Shown: positions 43,945 to 52,005 of the stretch, in pieces
Position numbering within the stretch: position 1 is the first letter of the stretch
Layout of the letters: each line of letters opens with the position of its first letter
Source of the DNA: Gemmatimonadota bacterium
GTDB lineage: Bacteria > Gemmatimonadota > Gemmatimonadetes > Longimicrobiales > Gaopeijiaceae
Direction of reading: 5' to 3'
Assembly: GCA_007126575.1 (NCBI GenBank)
Contig: SLBA01000018.1
Span: forward strand, 1-54,788
DNA: 54,788 nt
Notes under the pieces: generated by a model
Databases searched by the model: none
What the model was told of the DNA's origin: nothing
What the model saw: only the letters and a program-made list of their open reading frames with translations
Program-made: the position numbers and the translations under genes

Positions 43945-44262
43945 GTGAATGGCATCCCGTTGCCGGTGGCCTTCTTCGAGATGGAGGTGGACGGGGTCAC
44001 GTACTCGGAGGTCGTCACCGCGGGAGAGATCGCGCTCTCGGGAGGCACCTATTCAGGGAGTCTCACCGTTGAGAGCGATGAAGACGGAACCGTCGTCGGT
44101 TCCGATGTGGACACCTTTTCAGGCAGCTTCACGGTGAGCGGGAATACGGTGATTCTCGCCGATGGGCATGGTGAGGAGATCGTCGGGACCTTCACCGCTA
44201 CGAGTCTCGCGGTGGTGCTCGAGGACGGGGGAATCAGCATGATGTTACTGTTCACTCGGTAG
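43921..44262 (+). pseudogene. 5'-truncated remnant of a small lipocalin-like secreted protein
   Basis: The open frame runs from a stop at 43858-43860 to the TAG at 44260-44262 and reads DGSYTLQSVNGIPLPVAFFE, then a series of beta strands (SLTVESDEDGTVVGS, SFTVSGNTVILADG, VLEDGGISMMLLFTR). The opening pattern (G-x-Y-x-L-x-S-V-N-G-x-P-L-P) is that of small secreted lipocalin-like proteins that normally carry a signal peptide and a lipobox. Here no ATG, GTG or TTG precedes that strand in frame; the first start (GTG 43945) would remove it. I read this as a gene fragment that has lost its 5' end. A lower GC content than its neighbours fits acquired DNA. Product from 43945 would be 105 aa. Confidence 0.55.
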
Positions 44263-44362
44263 TATCTGACTCCGGGTGTTGCAGGCGTTCCCGAACGGCG
44301 GTATCCGCTCCGGGGCTGTGGCGACGTCTCGGTGCGTTCTCCCTCTGGACCACGGATACCCC

Positions 44363-45136
44363 ATGTTCACAACTCCCCAGCCGCACTCCCTTCTGGGCAC
44401 CGCACTGGTTGGAGCCACCCTCCTGCTGGCATCCGTAAAGGCCGAGGCCCAGGAACCGGGCGTCACTCTCGAGATCGAGGCGGGTCCCGCCTGGCAGAGC
44501 CGGAACAGCGTGGAGATCCCCAATGACGGCACGGCCACCCGCTTCGAGCTGGACGCGCTGATCGGAGGTGGGGCGGTTCCGGTGGGGCGGGTCTACCTGG
44601 GCTGGAGCTGGCGGGAACGTCACGGCGTCCGACTCCTGGTCGCTCCCCTGACGCTTCGCGGATCCGGGGTTCCGGACCGGGAGATCCATTTCGCCGGCGC
44701 CTCCTTCCAGGAGGAGACCACCCTCTCCGCCCGCTACACCTTCAACTCCTATCGGCTGTCGTATCGGTGGCTTGCCCGGAAGGGGGAGGGGACCAGCGTG
44801 TGGCTCGGGACGACGGCCAAGGTACGCCACGCCGTGGTTGCCCTCGAGCAGGGAGGGGTCACGGCGCGAGACGACGACCTGGGGTTCGTGCCGCTCCTCC
44901 ACCTGGCCGGCGAGTGGCGCTTCGCACCGGGGTGGTGGGGGAGCGTTGATGTCGATGCCCTCGCCGGGGGGCCGGGCCGGGCGCTCGATGCGACCATCCG
45001 GGTGGGTCGCGCGATGGGGGACGGATGGCACCTCTCGGCAGGGTACCGCACGGTCGAGGGAGGCGCAGACGTAGACGACGTGTACGCGTTCGCGTGGTTC
45101 AACTTCCTGACCCTGGCCGTAACGAAAGAGTGGTGA
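44363..45136 (+). CDS. Outer-membrane beta-barrel-like secreted protein
   Basis: A 257-aa protein. The signal peptide (SLLGTALVGATLLLASVKAEA, cleavage after AEA-Q near residue 30) is clear. The mature part is made of alternating hydrophobic strands with Arg/Tyr girdles (VGRVYLGWSWRERHGVRLLV, TLSARYTFNSYRLSYRWLA, GTTAKVRHAVVALEQGG, LHLAGEWRFAPGWWGSVD), ending in KEW with a terminal aromatic residue, as in outer-membrane barrels. Family is unknown. The frame also opens earlier at an ATG-like start at 44276, but the signal peptide points to ATG 44363. A weak promoter (TTGCAG, 17 bases, TATCCG, 44279-44307) is upstream. Confidence 0.7.
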   Translation: MFTTPQPHSLLGTALVGATLLLASVKAEAQEPGVTLEIEAGPAWQSRNSVEIPNDGTATRFELDALIGGGAVPVGRVYLGWSWRERHGVRLLVAPLTLRGSGVPDREIHFAGASFQEETTLSARYTFNSYRLSYRWLARKGEGTSVWLGTTAKVRHAVVALEQGGVTARDDDLGFVPLLHLAGEWRFAPGWWGSVDVDALAGGPGRALDATIRVGRAMGDGWHLSAGYRTVEGGADVDDVYAFAWFNFLTLAVTKEW

Positions 45137-45271
45137 GCCGGCTCGAGACCTTTCCGTTCATGGATGACATGGAGGTCTATCGGGAGTCGGGCTCCCCGGA
45201 GCTCGTGTCGAGGTCGAGGGTCTTGCTCGGCAGGGGGCGGGTGGTCAGGTTTCTCGTGTGGTTTCCGGGGG

Positions 45272-45299
45272 TTTGCCCAGCTTGATCACTGCATATAGA
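45272..45299 (+). promoter_or_regulatory. Possible tRNA-Gln promoter
   Basis: TTTGCC (45272-45277), 16 bases, TATAGA (45294-45299), ending about 60 bases before the tRNA. The -10 is good and the -35 weak. Confidence 0.35.
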
Positions 45300-45361
45300 C
45301 TGCCAGCATGATCGGGCGGAACGGGAGAGGAGCCCGGAAACCCTTGGCAGATATGGAATCT

Positions 45362-45432
45362 TGGCCCGTCGTCTAATGGCAGGACACCGGTCTTTGGAAC
45401 CGGCGGTGGTGGTTCGAATCCACCCGGGCCAA
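45362..45432 (+). tRNA. tRNA-Gln (anticodon UUG)
   Basis: A full cloverleaf can be drawn. The acceptor stem TGGCCCG pairs with CGGGCCA (45425-45431), discriminator A45432; the anticodon stem CCGGT/ACCGG encloses the loop CTTTGGA with anticodon TTG at 45394-45396; the T arm has GGTTCGAATCC. CCA is not encoded. In many bacteria tRNA-Gln lies between ispE and prs; here it still does, but 3.5 kb from ispE and 4.2 kb from prs. Confidence 0.95.
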
Positions 45433-45670
45433 TTCTGAGAATGGCGTGGTCACTGGGGTTTCGGGCCCCTGCACCTGGGCCCTCCTCGTCGCGTGTGGAT
45501 TCACGTGCAGATTCAGCGTCTCGTACGTCCTCCCGCCGGGCTTCATCCGGACTGCGGAGGGTTCCAGGGATCTCGACGAGCCGAATGGGTGTCCTACTCC
45601 GCTGGACCCGCTTCATGCGGACGTCCCACCTGGAGAAGTTGCCAAATCCACCTGATTGACGAGGAACACG

Positions 45671-47491
45671 ATGAAGGGAACGACGACGTTTGCGGCCCAG
45701 GCACCGAGCCGGGCGTGGCTGGGAGCCCTGATGCTCATGACCGTGGCACTGCTCGCACTTCCGGGGGCCGCGGCCACTCAGGACGCTGCGTTCGAGTGGG
45801 ACGAGACCGATCCGCGCATCGGGCTGGGCGCCGGATATCTCGACGCCGAGTCGGCGGCCTGGAACATGGAGCACCTGGCTCACCTGCCCCGACCGGAGGC
45901 CTTCGTCAATCCGGACGCGCTCGGCGATCTCAACTTCGCCAACTCCGACATGGGATTTCAGGGGAATCACCTCTTCCTCGGTAATTTCCACGGTTTCATG
46001 ATCTACGACATTTCCGACCCCGCCGACCCGCAGCTCGAGGTTTCGGTCGTGTGTCCCGGCGGGCAGGGCGACATCTCGGTCTACGGGAACCTGGTCTTCA
46101 TGTCGGTGGAGCAGACCCGTGGCCGGGTCGACTGTGGCACCCAGGGCGTGTCCGGGCCCGTGAGCGCGGAACGATTCCGCGGCGTGCGGATCTTCGACAT
46201 CAGCGACCTGCACAACCCGGTCCAGATCGCGGCGGTGCAGACCTGCCGCGGGTCGCACACCCACACCATTCTCGACGACCCGAACGACGACGAGAATCTG
46301 TACGTGTACGTCTCGGGCACGGCGGGCGTCCGCTCCGACGAGGAACTCCCGGGCTGCTCGGGCCTCGACCCCGACGACGACCCCGAGACCGCGCTATTCC
46401 GGATCGAGGTGATCCAGGTGCCCCTGGATGCGCCCGAGGAGGCGCGTGTGCTCACTGAGCCGCGGGTCTTCGCCGACCGCGAGTCCGGGCAGATCGACGG
46501 ACTCTGGCCGGGTGGGCCGCACGGAGAGGGGACCCAGAGCTCCGCCCGGACGAACCACTGCCACGACATCACCATCTATCCCGAGCTCGGGATGGCCGCG
46601 GGTGCCTGCTCGGGCAACGGAATCCTCCTCGATGTGACCGATCCCGTCAACCCGGTGCGGACCGACGAGGTCATCGACGAGAACTTCGCCTACTGGCACT
46701 CGGCGACCTTCAACAACGACGGGACCACGGTCATCTTCACCGACGAATGGGGTGGCGGCACGTCGGCCCGTTGCCGCGCCACCGACCTCTACGAGTGGGG
46801 TGCGAACGCGATCTTCCGGATCGGAGAGGACGGGATGGAGCGGGCGAGCTACTACAAGCTGCCGGTTCCGCAGGCCGACACCGAGAACTGCGTCGCCCAC
46901 AACGGGTCCCTGGTCCCGGTTCCCGGCCGGGACATCAAGGTCCAGGCCTGGTACCAGGGCGGGGTGTCGGTCTTCGACTTCACCGACCCCGAGAACCCCT
47001 TCGAGATCGCCTTTTTCGACCGGGGCCCGATGAGTGACGAGACGCTCATGACCGCCGGCTACTGGTCCACCTACTGGTACAACGGCTACATCTACGGGAG
47101 CGAGATCGCACGCGGACTCGACGTCTTCGAACTCACTCCTAACGAGCACCTGTCCGAGGCGGAGCTGGAAGCGGCACGGCTGGTCACCTTCGAGGAGTTC
47201 AACCCTCAGCACCAGCCCCGCCTCGAGTGGCCGGCGAACAGCTACTCCGTGCCCCGCTCGTATCTGGACCAGCTGGAGCGCAACGAGGGGCTCCCGGTCG
47301 AGCGGGTCGCCGAGCTGCGCGTGGAGCTCGAGCGGATCGAATCCGGGGCCGAGGCTTCGGCACCGGCCGAGCGGCTCCAGGAGCTGGCGGACGGGCTCGA
47401 AGAGGATCGGACCTCGGGAGCCACCGCGGACCCGAACCGTGTCGAGGCGCTCGAGCGCGCGATCCGGGCGCTGGCCGGCACCATGAACTGA
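45671..47491 (+). CDS. Secreted LVIVD-repeat protein
   Basis: A 606-aa protein. A signal peptide is likely (WLGALMLMTVALLALPGAAA). The body has beta-propeller-like repeats of the LVIVD type: FMIYDISDPADPQLEVSVV, VRIFDISDLHNPVQIAAVQ, GILLDVTDPVNPVRTDEVID, VSVFDFTDPENPFEIAFFD and GLDVFELTPNE. Between them are conserved His-rich segments (GSHTHTILDDP, TNHCHDITIYPELG, YWHSATFNNDG). The C-terminal about 75 residues are predicted coiled helices (ELRVELERIES, RLQELADGLEED). Its function is unknown; such proteins are usually periplasmic or surface. The ATG at 45671 has GAGG before it; a TTG at 45656 also exists. It is followed 28 bp later by a large secreted protein gene. Confidence 0.82.
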   Translation: MKGTTTFAAQAPSRAWLGALMLMTVALLALPGAAATQDAAFEWDETDPRIGLGAGYLDAESAAWNMEHLAHLPRPEAFVNPDALGDLNFANSDMGFQGNHLFLGNFHGFMIYDISDPADPQLEVSVVCPGGQGDISVYGNLVFMSVEQTRGRVDCGTQGVSGPVSAERFRGVRIFDISDLHNPVQIAAVQTCRGSHTHTILDDPNDDENLYVYVSGTAGVRSDEELPGCSGLDPDDDPETALFRIEVIQVPLDAPEEARVLTEPRVFADRESGQIDGLWPGGPHGEGTQSSARTNHCHDITIYPELGMAAGACSGNGILLDVTDPVNPVRTDEVIDENFAYWHSATFNNDGTTVIFTDEWGGGTSARCRATDLYEWGANAIFRIGEDGMERASYYKLPVPQADTENCVAHNGSLVPVPGRDIKVQAWYQGGVSVFDFTDPENPFEIAFFDRGPMSDETLMTAGYWSTYWYNGYIYGSEIARGLDVFELTPNEHLSEAELEAARLVTFEEFNPQHQPRLEWPANSYSVPRSYLDQLERNEGLPVERVAELRVELERIESGAEASAPAERLQELADGLEEDRTSGATADPNRVEALERAIRALAGTMN

Positions 47492-47519
47492 CGATGGACT
47501 GACACCGGGAGGAGGCCGG

Positions 47520-49511
47520 ATGATCGCCGTATGGGGCTGGGCGCTCCTGCTGGCACAGGGAGGACTCGCCGCACCCGACCCGGGTGCGGCGAGCGTCCTT
47601 GTGGCCGGCCCGGTGGCTCACCCGGTTCACCTTTCGGCCGACTCGGCGCAACTGCTCGGCGACGCCCGCACCGCCCAGGCGCGCTTCGAGCGGCTCCGGA
47701 TCCGAAACGCCCCGTACACCTGGGGATGGAGCCAGGGCGAGTGCACCGAGCGGGTCGGTCGCCTCTGCCTGCAGCTCTCGGGTACGGGGCGCGAGCCCGA
47801 CCCCTGGGCCACCGGCCGACAGGTAGAGCCCGAGGGCGAGACCGTCATCGAGGCCCGCGCGGAGCTCCTCGAGGAGCTCGAACGGGTGGCCCGCGAGATT
47901 CCGGGCGACCACTGGGTCGTGGGCCAGTGGGTCCGCTACCTGGGAGAAGCGGGAGACTGGGAGGCGGCCCGCGAGGCCGCGCGAGAATGCCGTTCGACCC
48001 GACCGGGGTGGTGCGACTCCCTCGAGGCGCTGGCGGCGCACGGACTCGGAGAGATGGCCGAGGCCGAACGCCTGCACCGTCGGGCCATCGAGCAGATGGA
48101 CCCCGATCAGCGAGAGGCGCGCCTCGATCCCGAGTGGCTCGTCGATGTCGAGACCTGGCGGACGTTGCGTGGCCTGGACGGTGCGGAACGGGACGCGCTC
48201 GTGGAGCGGATCTGGTACCGGGCCAACCCCTGGTTCTCGACCCCCTTCAACGAGCTGTGGATCGAACACCTCTCACGGCATATCCGTGCCGAGATCCGAG
48301 AGGGCACCCGGACCCCGTACGGCTTCAACTGGGGCCGCGACCTGGCCCAGATCCTGGTGCGCTTCGGAGAGGAGTCGGGATTCGAACGGATCCGCGAAAC
48401 CTCGCTCCAGCTGGGCCCGCCCCCCGTCATCGGACGCGGGCAGGTCGGGGCCCGCTTCCTCCTTCCCTCCGCCCGTGCGCTCCTCGACGAGGAGGCTCCC
48501 GCGCCCTCGGACTTCTCGACCGAAGGGCTGGTCGCTCGCTCCCTCCATCGTGCCGGCGAGACCCATCGGATCCGGGGCCTCGAGGCCCAGGTCGCCCGAT
48601 TTCAGCGGGGGGACTCGCTCCTGGTGGCCGCCGCGTGGCGCTATCCCCCGCCGCCCGAAGGGCACGAGTACTGGGAGGGCGTCGCGGCCGATACCCTCCC
48701 TCCGCCCCGGCCGCGTTCACCGCAGACCGCCCTCCTGCTGCAGCCGTGGAGCCCCCCGCCCGAATGGAACGGAGAGCCCGAGCGCATGCGTGAACTCGTG
48801 CTCGGTTCCCGCCCGGCCGAGGGGGATGGGGGCGAGGCCGGAGGGTACGCGCTGAGCCTGGGGTCGGCGGGGCCGAAGCTGCTCTCGATCGAGGTCCGCG
48901 AGCCCGAACGGGCGCGGGGCTGGCGCTACCGCGACCGGGTCGTTCCGGTGTCGCAAGGGGCGGCGGAGTCATCGGACCCCTTGGAGTCTTCGGGGCCTGC
49001 GCAGACTTCCGGATCCCCCGGGCAGCTCTCGGTCTCGGACCTGCTCCTGCTCGAGATTCGCCCCGACGCCGAGACCGTCGGCCGGTACGAGCCACCGGGC
49101 GATGGCGTCATGACCGATTCCGACGGGACGATCGAGTCGGTGATCCCGCGAGCCGCGTCCTCGCTCCGCCTGCCCCCGGCTCCCGTCGAGCTGGCCTGGG
49201 AGGTCTACGGTCTGCGGGAGTCCGTGGAGCACCTGACGGTCGTGCTCGAGGTCGGGCACTCGGAGCGGGGGGTCTTTCGCCGACTGGGGGAGGCCCTGCG
49301 GGTCGTGGGTGCCCGCACTCCCACCCGGATCCGGTGGGAGGAGTGGGTCGATTCCGGGGAAGCGCCGGGAGCCCCTCGCTTCCGCAGACTGGCGGTGGAC
49401 CTCTCCGACCTCTCGTCCGGCGTGCACGAACTCCGCCTGGAGGTGTCGCTCGCGAACGGGGAGCGGGCGGAGGCGACCCTCGAGATCGAAATCGACCCCT
49501 CCTCCGGCTGA
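47520..49511 (+). CDS. Large secreted protein of unknown function, helical repeats plus C-terminal beta domain
   Basis: A 663-aa protein with a short signal peptide (MIAVWGWALLLAQGGLAA). Residues about 105-200 look like TPR-type helices (EARAELLEELERVAREIPGD, DWEAAREAARECRSTRPGW, AEAERLHRRAIEQMDPDQRE). A conserved-looking central part has WYRANPWFSTPFNELWIEHL and FNWGRDLAQILVRFGEESGF. The C-terminal about 130 residues are beta-strand rich (VELAWEVYGLRESVEHLTVV, GVHELRLEVSLANG). The middle contains Pro-rich and Ser-rich linkers. I do not recognise the family. GGAGGAGG just before the ATG, and 28 bp spacing after the LVIVD gene, point to one operon. Confidence 0.7.
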   Translation: MIAVWGWALLLAQGGLAAPDPGAASVLVAGPVAHPVHLSADSAQLLGDARTAQARFERLRIRNAPYTWGWSQGECTERVGRLCLQLSGTGREPDPWATGRQVEPEGETVIEARAELLEELERVAREIPGDHWVVGQWVRYLGEAGDWEAAREAARECRSTRPGWCDSLEALAAHGLGEMAEAERLHRRAIEQMDPDQREARLDPEWLVDVETWRTLRGLDGAERDALVERIWYRANPWFSTPFNELWIEHLSRHIRAEIREGTRTPYGFNWGRDLAQILVRFGEESGFERIRETSLQLGPPPVIGRGQVGARFLLPSARALLDEEAPAPSDFSTEGLVARSLHRAGETHRIRGLEAQVARFQRGDSLLVAAAWRYPPPPEGHEYWEGVAADTLPPPRPRSPQTALLLQPWSPPPEWNGEPERMRELVLGSRPAEGDGGEAGGYALSLGSAGPKLLSIEVREPERARGWRYRDRVVPVSQGAAESSDPLESSGPAQTSGSPGQLSVSDLLLLEIRPDAETVGRYEPPGDGVMTDSDGTIESVIPRAASSLRLPPAPVELAWEVYGLRESVEHLTVVLEVGHSERGVFRRLGEALRVVGARTPTRIRWEEWVDSGEAPGAPRFRRLAVDLSDLSSGVHELRLEVSLANGERAEATLEIEIDPSSG

Positions 49512-49532
49512 GGCCGAGCGCGCCGCGGGCCG

Positions 49533-49561
49533 TTGACGATGCGTCGGCCCCTGTCTAAGTT
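49533..49561 (+). promoter_or_regulatory. Sigma-70 type promoter of prs
   Basis: TTGACG (49533-49538), 17 bases, TAAGTT (49556-49561). Start point near 49568 leaves a leader of about 35 bases to the prs ATG. Confidence 0.68.
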
Positions 49562-49602
49562 TCCGGGCTGTAACTGTTCACGATACGAGCGGCGACGAGA
49601 CT

Positions 49603-50571
49603 ATGGAAGAGACCTTCGGTCGAGGCCCCATGCTCCTTTTGTCCGGGCGGGCGAACCTGCCCCTGGCGAAGGAGATCGGTGAGCTCCTGAATACCGACTA
49701 CGAATCGGCCACCGTGCGGGATTTCGCCGATGGCGAGATCTTCGTGCGCATCGACCGGAACGCCCGTGGGCGAGATGTCTTCATCCTGCAGCCGACCGTG
49801 GCTCCGGCGGACCGGATCATGGAGCTGCTCCTGCTGATCGACGCGGCCAAGCGAGCATCGGCGGCGCGGATCACGGCGGTCGTGCCCTACTTCGGGTACG
49901 GTCGTCAGGATCGGAAGGATCAGCCCAGGGTTGCGATCGGCGCGAAGCTCGTGGCCAACCTGATGGTGACGGCTGGAGCCGACCGGGTGCTCGGTGTCGA
50001 TTTTCACCAGCACCAGATCCAGGGCTTCTTCGACGTGCCGGTGGACCACCTGTACGCCTCGCCCGTGATCATCCGCTACTTCCTCGAGAAGAACCTCGAG
50101 GACATGGTGGTCGTGGCCCCCGACGTGGGATCCGCCAAGATGGCTCGCGGTTTCGCCAAGCGACTCGGCGGCAGCTTCGCGATCATCGACAAGCGGCGTC
50201 CCGCCCACAACCAGTCCGAAGTCCTGTCGGTGGTCGGCGAAGTCGAGGGCAAGAACTGCCTGATCGCCGACGACATGGTCGACACGGCCGGCACGATGGC
50301 ATCGGCGATCCACGCACTCAAGGAGCGTGGCGCCAAGCGGGTCTACGCCTGCGCGACCCATGCCCTGCTTTCGGGCAAGGCGCGCGAGCGCCTCGAGGCT
50401 TCACCGATCGAGGAGCTCGTGGTCACCAACACGATCCACATTCCGGAGGAGCGGACCTTCGATCGACTGAAGGTCCTGTCCGTGGCCGGCCTTCTGTCGA
50501 GGGCGATCCGGTACATACACTCGAATGACTCGGTGAGCCAACTCTTCGAGATCCCGGACACCGACGACTGA
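49603..50571 (+). CDS. prs: Ribose-phosphate pyrophosphokinase
   Basis: Makes PRPP from ribose-5-phosphate and ATP for nucleotide, histidine and tryptophan synthesis. It is 322 aa. Family features: LLSGRANLPLAKEIGELLNT, RDFADGEIFVRIDRNARGRD, YFGYGRQDRKDQPRVAIGAK (ATP site), VVVAPDVGSAKMARGFAKRL and the PRPP loop NCLIADDMVDTAGTM near residue 222. It leads the conserved prs-rplY-pth group. Confidence 0.97.
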   Translation: MEETFGRGPMLLLSGRANLPLAKEIGELLNTDYESATVRDFADGEIFVRIDRNARGRDVFILQPTVAPADRIMELLLLIDAAKRASAARITAVVPYFGYGRQDRKDQPRVAIGAKLVANLMVTAGADRVLGVDFHQHQIQGFFDVPVDHLYASPVIIRYFLEKNLEDMVVVAPDVGSAKMARGFAKRLGGSFAIIDKRRPAHNQSEVLSVVGEVEGKNCLIADDMVDTAGTMASAIHALKERGAKRVYACATHALLSGKARERLEASPIEELVVTNTIHIPEERTFDRLKVLSVAGLLSRAIRYIHSNDSVSQLFEIPDTDD

Positions 50572-50576
50572 GCCGA

Positions 50577-50638
50577 CCCCGGGTGTCCCGGGGGCTCAGT
50601 CATGACGATCGAATCAACCGTCCGGCACAGTCCGGACG
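50577..50638 (+). promoter_or_regulatory. Two tandem perfect hairpins in the prs-rplY gap
   Basis: CCCCGGG/CCCGGGG (50577-50593, 3-base loop) and CGTCCGG/CCGGACG (50619-50638, 6-base loop), each a 7-bp perfect stem, with no T tract after either. They could slow transcription, block or regulate rplY translation, or stabilise the RNA. A GGAAGGAAGG ribosome site follows. Confidence 0.45.
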
Positions 50639-50674
50639 TAACCGGCCCGATGGCCAGCGGAAGGAAGGCAAGAC

Positions 50675-51352
50675 ATGGCGACGACAGTGACATTGAAGGC
50701 GACCCGACGGAGCGAAACCGGAAAGGGCGTGGCGCGCAAGCTTCGGGCCGAGGGTAAGCTCCCGGCCGTGGTCTACGGGGCCGAGGCCGAGAGCTGGCCT
50801 CTCACCCTCGACAACCACGAGACGCACCTCCTCTTCCGGTCGATCTCGCTCGACAACACGATCATCCAGCTCGAGGTCGAAGGGGAGTCGAAGCCGTTGC
50901 CTGCCCTGATCCGTGAGATCCAGACGCACGCGTTCCGTCCGGACATCCTTCACGTCGACTTCTACGTCGTGCAGACCGGTGTGGAGCTGGAGCTCCAGGT
51001 TCCGGTCCGGCTGATCGGCATCCCGACCGGGGTCAAGGATCAGGGCGGCGTGCTCGAGCAGGTGATCTACGAGCTCCCGATCCGATGCGTCCCCTCGGCG
51101 ATCCCCGAGGTCTTCGAGGTCGATGTGACCGGACTTGAGATCGGCGACTCCTTCCATATCGCCGAGCTGGAGGTCCCCGAGGGTGTGGTCATCCTTCGCG
51201 AGGCCGAGCGGACGCTCTGCACCGTCCAGGCCCCGTCGGCACTCGAGCTCGATGAGGACGACGAGGATGAGGACGAGGAGCCCGAGGTGATCGGTGCCGA
51301 GCCCGAAGAGGGCGAGGCCGCCGAGGACGAAGACGAGCCGTCTCAGGACTGA
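50675..51352 (+). CDS. rplY: Large ribosomal subunit protein bL25 (CTC type)
   Basis: The 5S-rRNA-binding protein of the 50S subunit, in the longer CTC form. It is 225 aa. The N-terminal L25 domain has VTLKATRRSETGKGVARKLR, LPAVVYGAEAESWPLTLDN and IREIQTHAFRPDILHVDFY. The CTC beta domain follows (VPVRLIGIPTGVKDQGGVLE). The last about 30 residues are a run of Glu and Asp, as in many CTC proteins. It follows prs by 103 bp. Confidence 0.94.
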   Translation: MATTVTLKATRRSETGKGVARKLRAEGKLPAVVYGAEAESWPLTLDNHETHLLFRSISLDNTIIQLEVEGESKPLPALIREIQTHAFRPDILHVDFYVVQTGVELELQVPVRLIGIPTGVKDQGGVLEQVIYELPIRCVPSAIPEVFEVDVTGLEIGDSFHIAELEVPEGVVILREAERTLCTVQAPSALELDEDDEDEDEEPEVIGAEPEEGEAAEDEDEPSQD

Positions 51353-51410
51353 GTCTACCGACCCGGGGGGACGGCGCCGTGCGTGCTCGACCGCTGATCG
51401 GTGAGGTCGC

Positions 51411-51971
51411 GTGAAGGTCGTGATGGGGCTCGGCAATCCCGGAGCCCGATACGACGCGACGAGACACAACGTCGGATGGTGGGCCGCCGACCGTCTGGCC
51501 TACGACTGGAACGCCGGTTCCTTCCGCGAGGAGGGACCGGCGTTGCGTTGTGAGGCCCGGGTCGACGGGGAGGCGGTGACGCTCCTGAAACCCCTGACCT
51601 ACATGAACCGGAGCGCGGCCGCCCTGGCGCCCTTCCTGCGCGATGATCGGTTCGAGCCGTCCGAGGACCTCCTGGTGATCGTCGACGACGCGACCCGCGA
51701 TGCCGGTCGGCTGCGACTGCGCCCGGGGGGCAGTGCAGGGGGGCACAACGGGCTCAAGTCGATCGAGGGACTGGTGGGCCGGGACTTCGCCCGCCTGAGG
51801 ATCGGGGTGGGGACGCCGCCACAGGGGACGGATCTGGTGGACTGGGTGCTCTCACCCATGAACGCAGACGATGAGGAGTCGGTCCTCGCCCTCCTGGCGG
51901 AGCTGCCCGAAGTGGTCGCCGCCTGGATCCACGAGGGCGTTCGGGAAGCCATGAACCGCTTCAACCGCTGA
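51411..51971 (+). CDS. pth: Peptidyl-tRNA hydrolase
   Basis: Releases tRNA from peptidyl-tRNA dropped by ribosomes. The 186-aa protein has GLGNPGARYDATRHNVGWWA (Asn and catalytic His), PLTYMNRSAAAL (Asn), VIVDDATRDAGRLRLRPGGS and SAGGHNGLKSIEG (the family's second His/Asn motif). Start is GTG. It lies 58 bp after rplY. Confidence 0.96.
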   Translation: MKVVMGLGNPGARYDATRHNVGWWAADRLAYDWNAGSFREEGPALRCEARVDGEAVTLLKPLTYMNRSAAALAPFLRDDRFEPSEDLLVIVDDATRDAGRLRLRPGGSAGGHNGLKSIEGLVGRDFARLRIGVGTPPQGTDLVDWVLSPMNADDEESVLALLAELPEVVAAWIHEGVREAMNRFNR

Positions 51972-51976
51972 CGAAC

Positions 51977-51997
51977 CCGGGGCCCTTCCGACCCCGG
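51977..51997. terminator. Short inverted repeat between convergent pth and class II aldolase genes
   Basis: CCGGGG (51977-51982) and CCCCGG (51992-51997) with a 9-base loop lie in the 34-bp gap. There is no T tract on either strand, so it is only a candidate. Confidence 0.3.
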
Positions 51998-52005
51998 ACT
52001 CCCGC

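Noticed and set aside
45133-45285. A 50-codon open frame starting at a GTG that overlaps the barrel-protein stop
   Set aside because: There is no ribosome site and no recognisable feature, and its end lies in the likely tRNA-Gln promoter; support is too thin to call a gene.
45362-45432. tRNA-Gln as an integrative-element attachment site
   Set aside because: No integrase gene is in the window and I did not see a repeat of the tRNA 3' end on either side.
45446-45655. A 69-codon frame between tRNA-Gln and the LVIVD gene
   Set aside because: No ribosome site and no known domain. Probably random in GC-rich DNA.
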